Of a stretch of 64,000 nt of DNA, positions 63,525 through 64,000 are shown piece by piece. The stretch comes from Pseudomonas sp. ATCC PTA-122608 (GTDB lineage Bacteria; Pseudomonadota; Gammaproteobacteria; Pseudomonadales; Pseudomonadaceae): positions 102,459 through 166,458 of the forward strand of contig NZ_LPNO01000002.1 in the NCBI RefSeq assembly GCF_001952855.1, in the 5' to 3' direction. How positions within the stretch are numbered: position 1 is the first letter of the stretch; each line of letters opens with the position of its first letter. The notes under the pieces were generated by a model that worked only from the letters and a program-made list of their open reading frames with translations, searched no databases and was not told where the DNA came from. Position numbers and translations under genes: made by a program.

Positions 63525-64000
63525 GGGCAGCCACCTGCTCGCTGCCGGTGGCGAGGTCGATGATCGCCTCCTGGGAAATATCCAGCCCTGATGCCCCGCC
63601 GACTTCGGCCACCAGTTGCCCTTCGCGCATGATCAGCACGCGGTCGCAGGTACCGATGATTTCCGGCAGCTCGCTGGAGATCACCACGATGCCCACGCCA
63701 GCTTTGGCCAGTTGGTTGATGATGCGGTAGATCTCGGATTTGGAGCCGATGTCCACGCCACGAGTCGGTTCATCGAGGATCAGCACATGAGGCTTGACCT
63801 CCAGCAACCGTGCCAACAGCACCTTCTGCTGATTGCCGCCGGACAACGCCCCGACATTGACCTTGCCCGACGCCACGCGAATCGACAGGGACTTGATCGC
63901 ATCGCGTGAGCGTTGTGCGGCGTGGCCACGGTCGAGCACCCCACCGGCATGCGCATCCGGCACACAGGCGCAGACGTTGATGTTGTCGGCCACGCTCATG
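63517..64000 (-). CDS. Sugar ABC transporter ATP-binding protein (RbsA family), C-terminal part
   Basis: The gene runs off the right edge of the window; about 160 C-terminal residues are seen. They contain the second signature [17 protein letters not shown], Walker [20 protein letters not shown] and H-loop region [19 protein letters not shown], so this is the C-terminal nucleotide-binding domain of a duplicated sugar ATPase. It should be followed to the right by its N-terminal half. It is upstream of the permease gene in the pentose/polyol operon. Confidence 0.93.
   Translation of the reverse strand, partial: MSVADNINVCACVPDAHAGGVLDRGHAAQRSRDAIKSLSIRVASGKVNVGALSGGNQQKVLLARLLEVKPHVLILDEPTRGVDIGSKSEIYRIINQLAKAGVGIVVISSELPEIIGTCDRVLIMREGQLVAEVGGASGLDISQEAIIDLATGSEQVAAHG

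Noticed and set aside
61548..64000. Ribose transporter (rbsACB)
   Set aside because: The genes resemble Rbs proteins, but the linked kinase is a xylulokinase and no ribokinase is present, so I leave the sugar undefined.

Overview
The window looks like chromosomal DNA of a Pseudomonas of the fluorescens group. This is inferred from the high-GC coding style, the Pseudomonas-type REP palindromes (TGTAGGAGCGAGC... and TGTGGGAGC...), the NodT/RND efflux layout and a non-phosphorylative L-arabinose locus fed by an AraFGH transporter. No rRNA, tRNA, CRISPR array, transposase, integrase or phage gene was seen. Most of the window is dense catabolic and transport DNA. Two islets look AT-richer and foreign: 10.2-11.2 kb and 51.7-53.1 kb.

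Layout. 0-7.6 kb: the end of a TonB-dependent receptor, then eight genes in one direction. They encode a GntR/UTRA regulator, an AprA-like flavoprotein, an AprB-like two-cluster ferredoxin, an SsuA/NrtA-type ABC importer with an unusually long binding protein, a HEAT-repeat protein and a DUF971 protein. I know of no assigned function for this set; it is one of the two best candidates for an undescribed system. 7.6-11 kb: a Bcr/CflA exporter, an HxlR regulator divergent from an SDR enzyme, and a lone DCL-family (DUF3223) protein with an HNH-like tail. 11.2-15.5 kb: the nucleoside salvage operon cdd, CNT permease, deoA, deoB. 15.8-22.4 kb: an overlapping pair, an M48-type metallopeptidase and an 1818-residue DUF4011 superfamily 1 helicase ending in a Vsr-like fold and a WGR domain; this is the other candidate system. 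22.4-25 kb: a PAS-PAS hybrid histidine kinase whose stop overlaps the start of a thymidylate-kinase-like gene. 25-27.4 kb: a sulfonate-type binding protein and an FMN monooxygenase. 27.7-33.6 kb: a tripartite RND pump. 33.4-34.25 kb: three tandem 271-bp units, each holding the last 56 codons of the pump gene plus a REP pair.

34.2-49.8 kb is mainly sugar metabolism: a GH13 trehalose-synthase-like protein, a sugar SDR, a periplasmic aldose 1-epimerase, a seven-gene minus-strand operon (MFS, GguC/AraD1, ketoglutarate-semialdehyde dehydrogenase, SMP-30 lactonase, AraF, AraG, AraH), and an IlvD-type dehydratase with a FadR-type regulator. Together they can import L-arabinose, set its anomer, oxidise it to a lactone, hydrolyse and dehydrate it, and deliver 2-oxoglutarate. 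TAGTnnnACTA palindromes in the two divergent promoter regions (37.3 and 47.15 kb) are probably the operators that tie the locus together.

49.8-58.2 kb: a LysR regulator tail to tail with a bicupin protein, an unknown protein with PD-(D/E)xK-like motifs, RidA, an RlhA-type U32 protein, an EamA exporter divergent from an Lrp-type regulator, and an NmrA-type protein. 58.24-59.05 kb is a gene-free, roughly 800-bp imperfect inverted repeat around a REP core. 59-64 kb is a pentose/polyol operon on the minus strand (ABC ATPase cut by the right edge, permease, binding protein, LacI regulator, xylulokinase).
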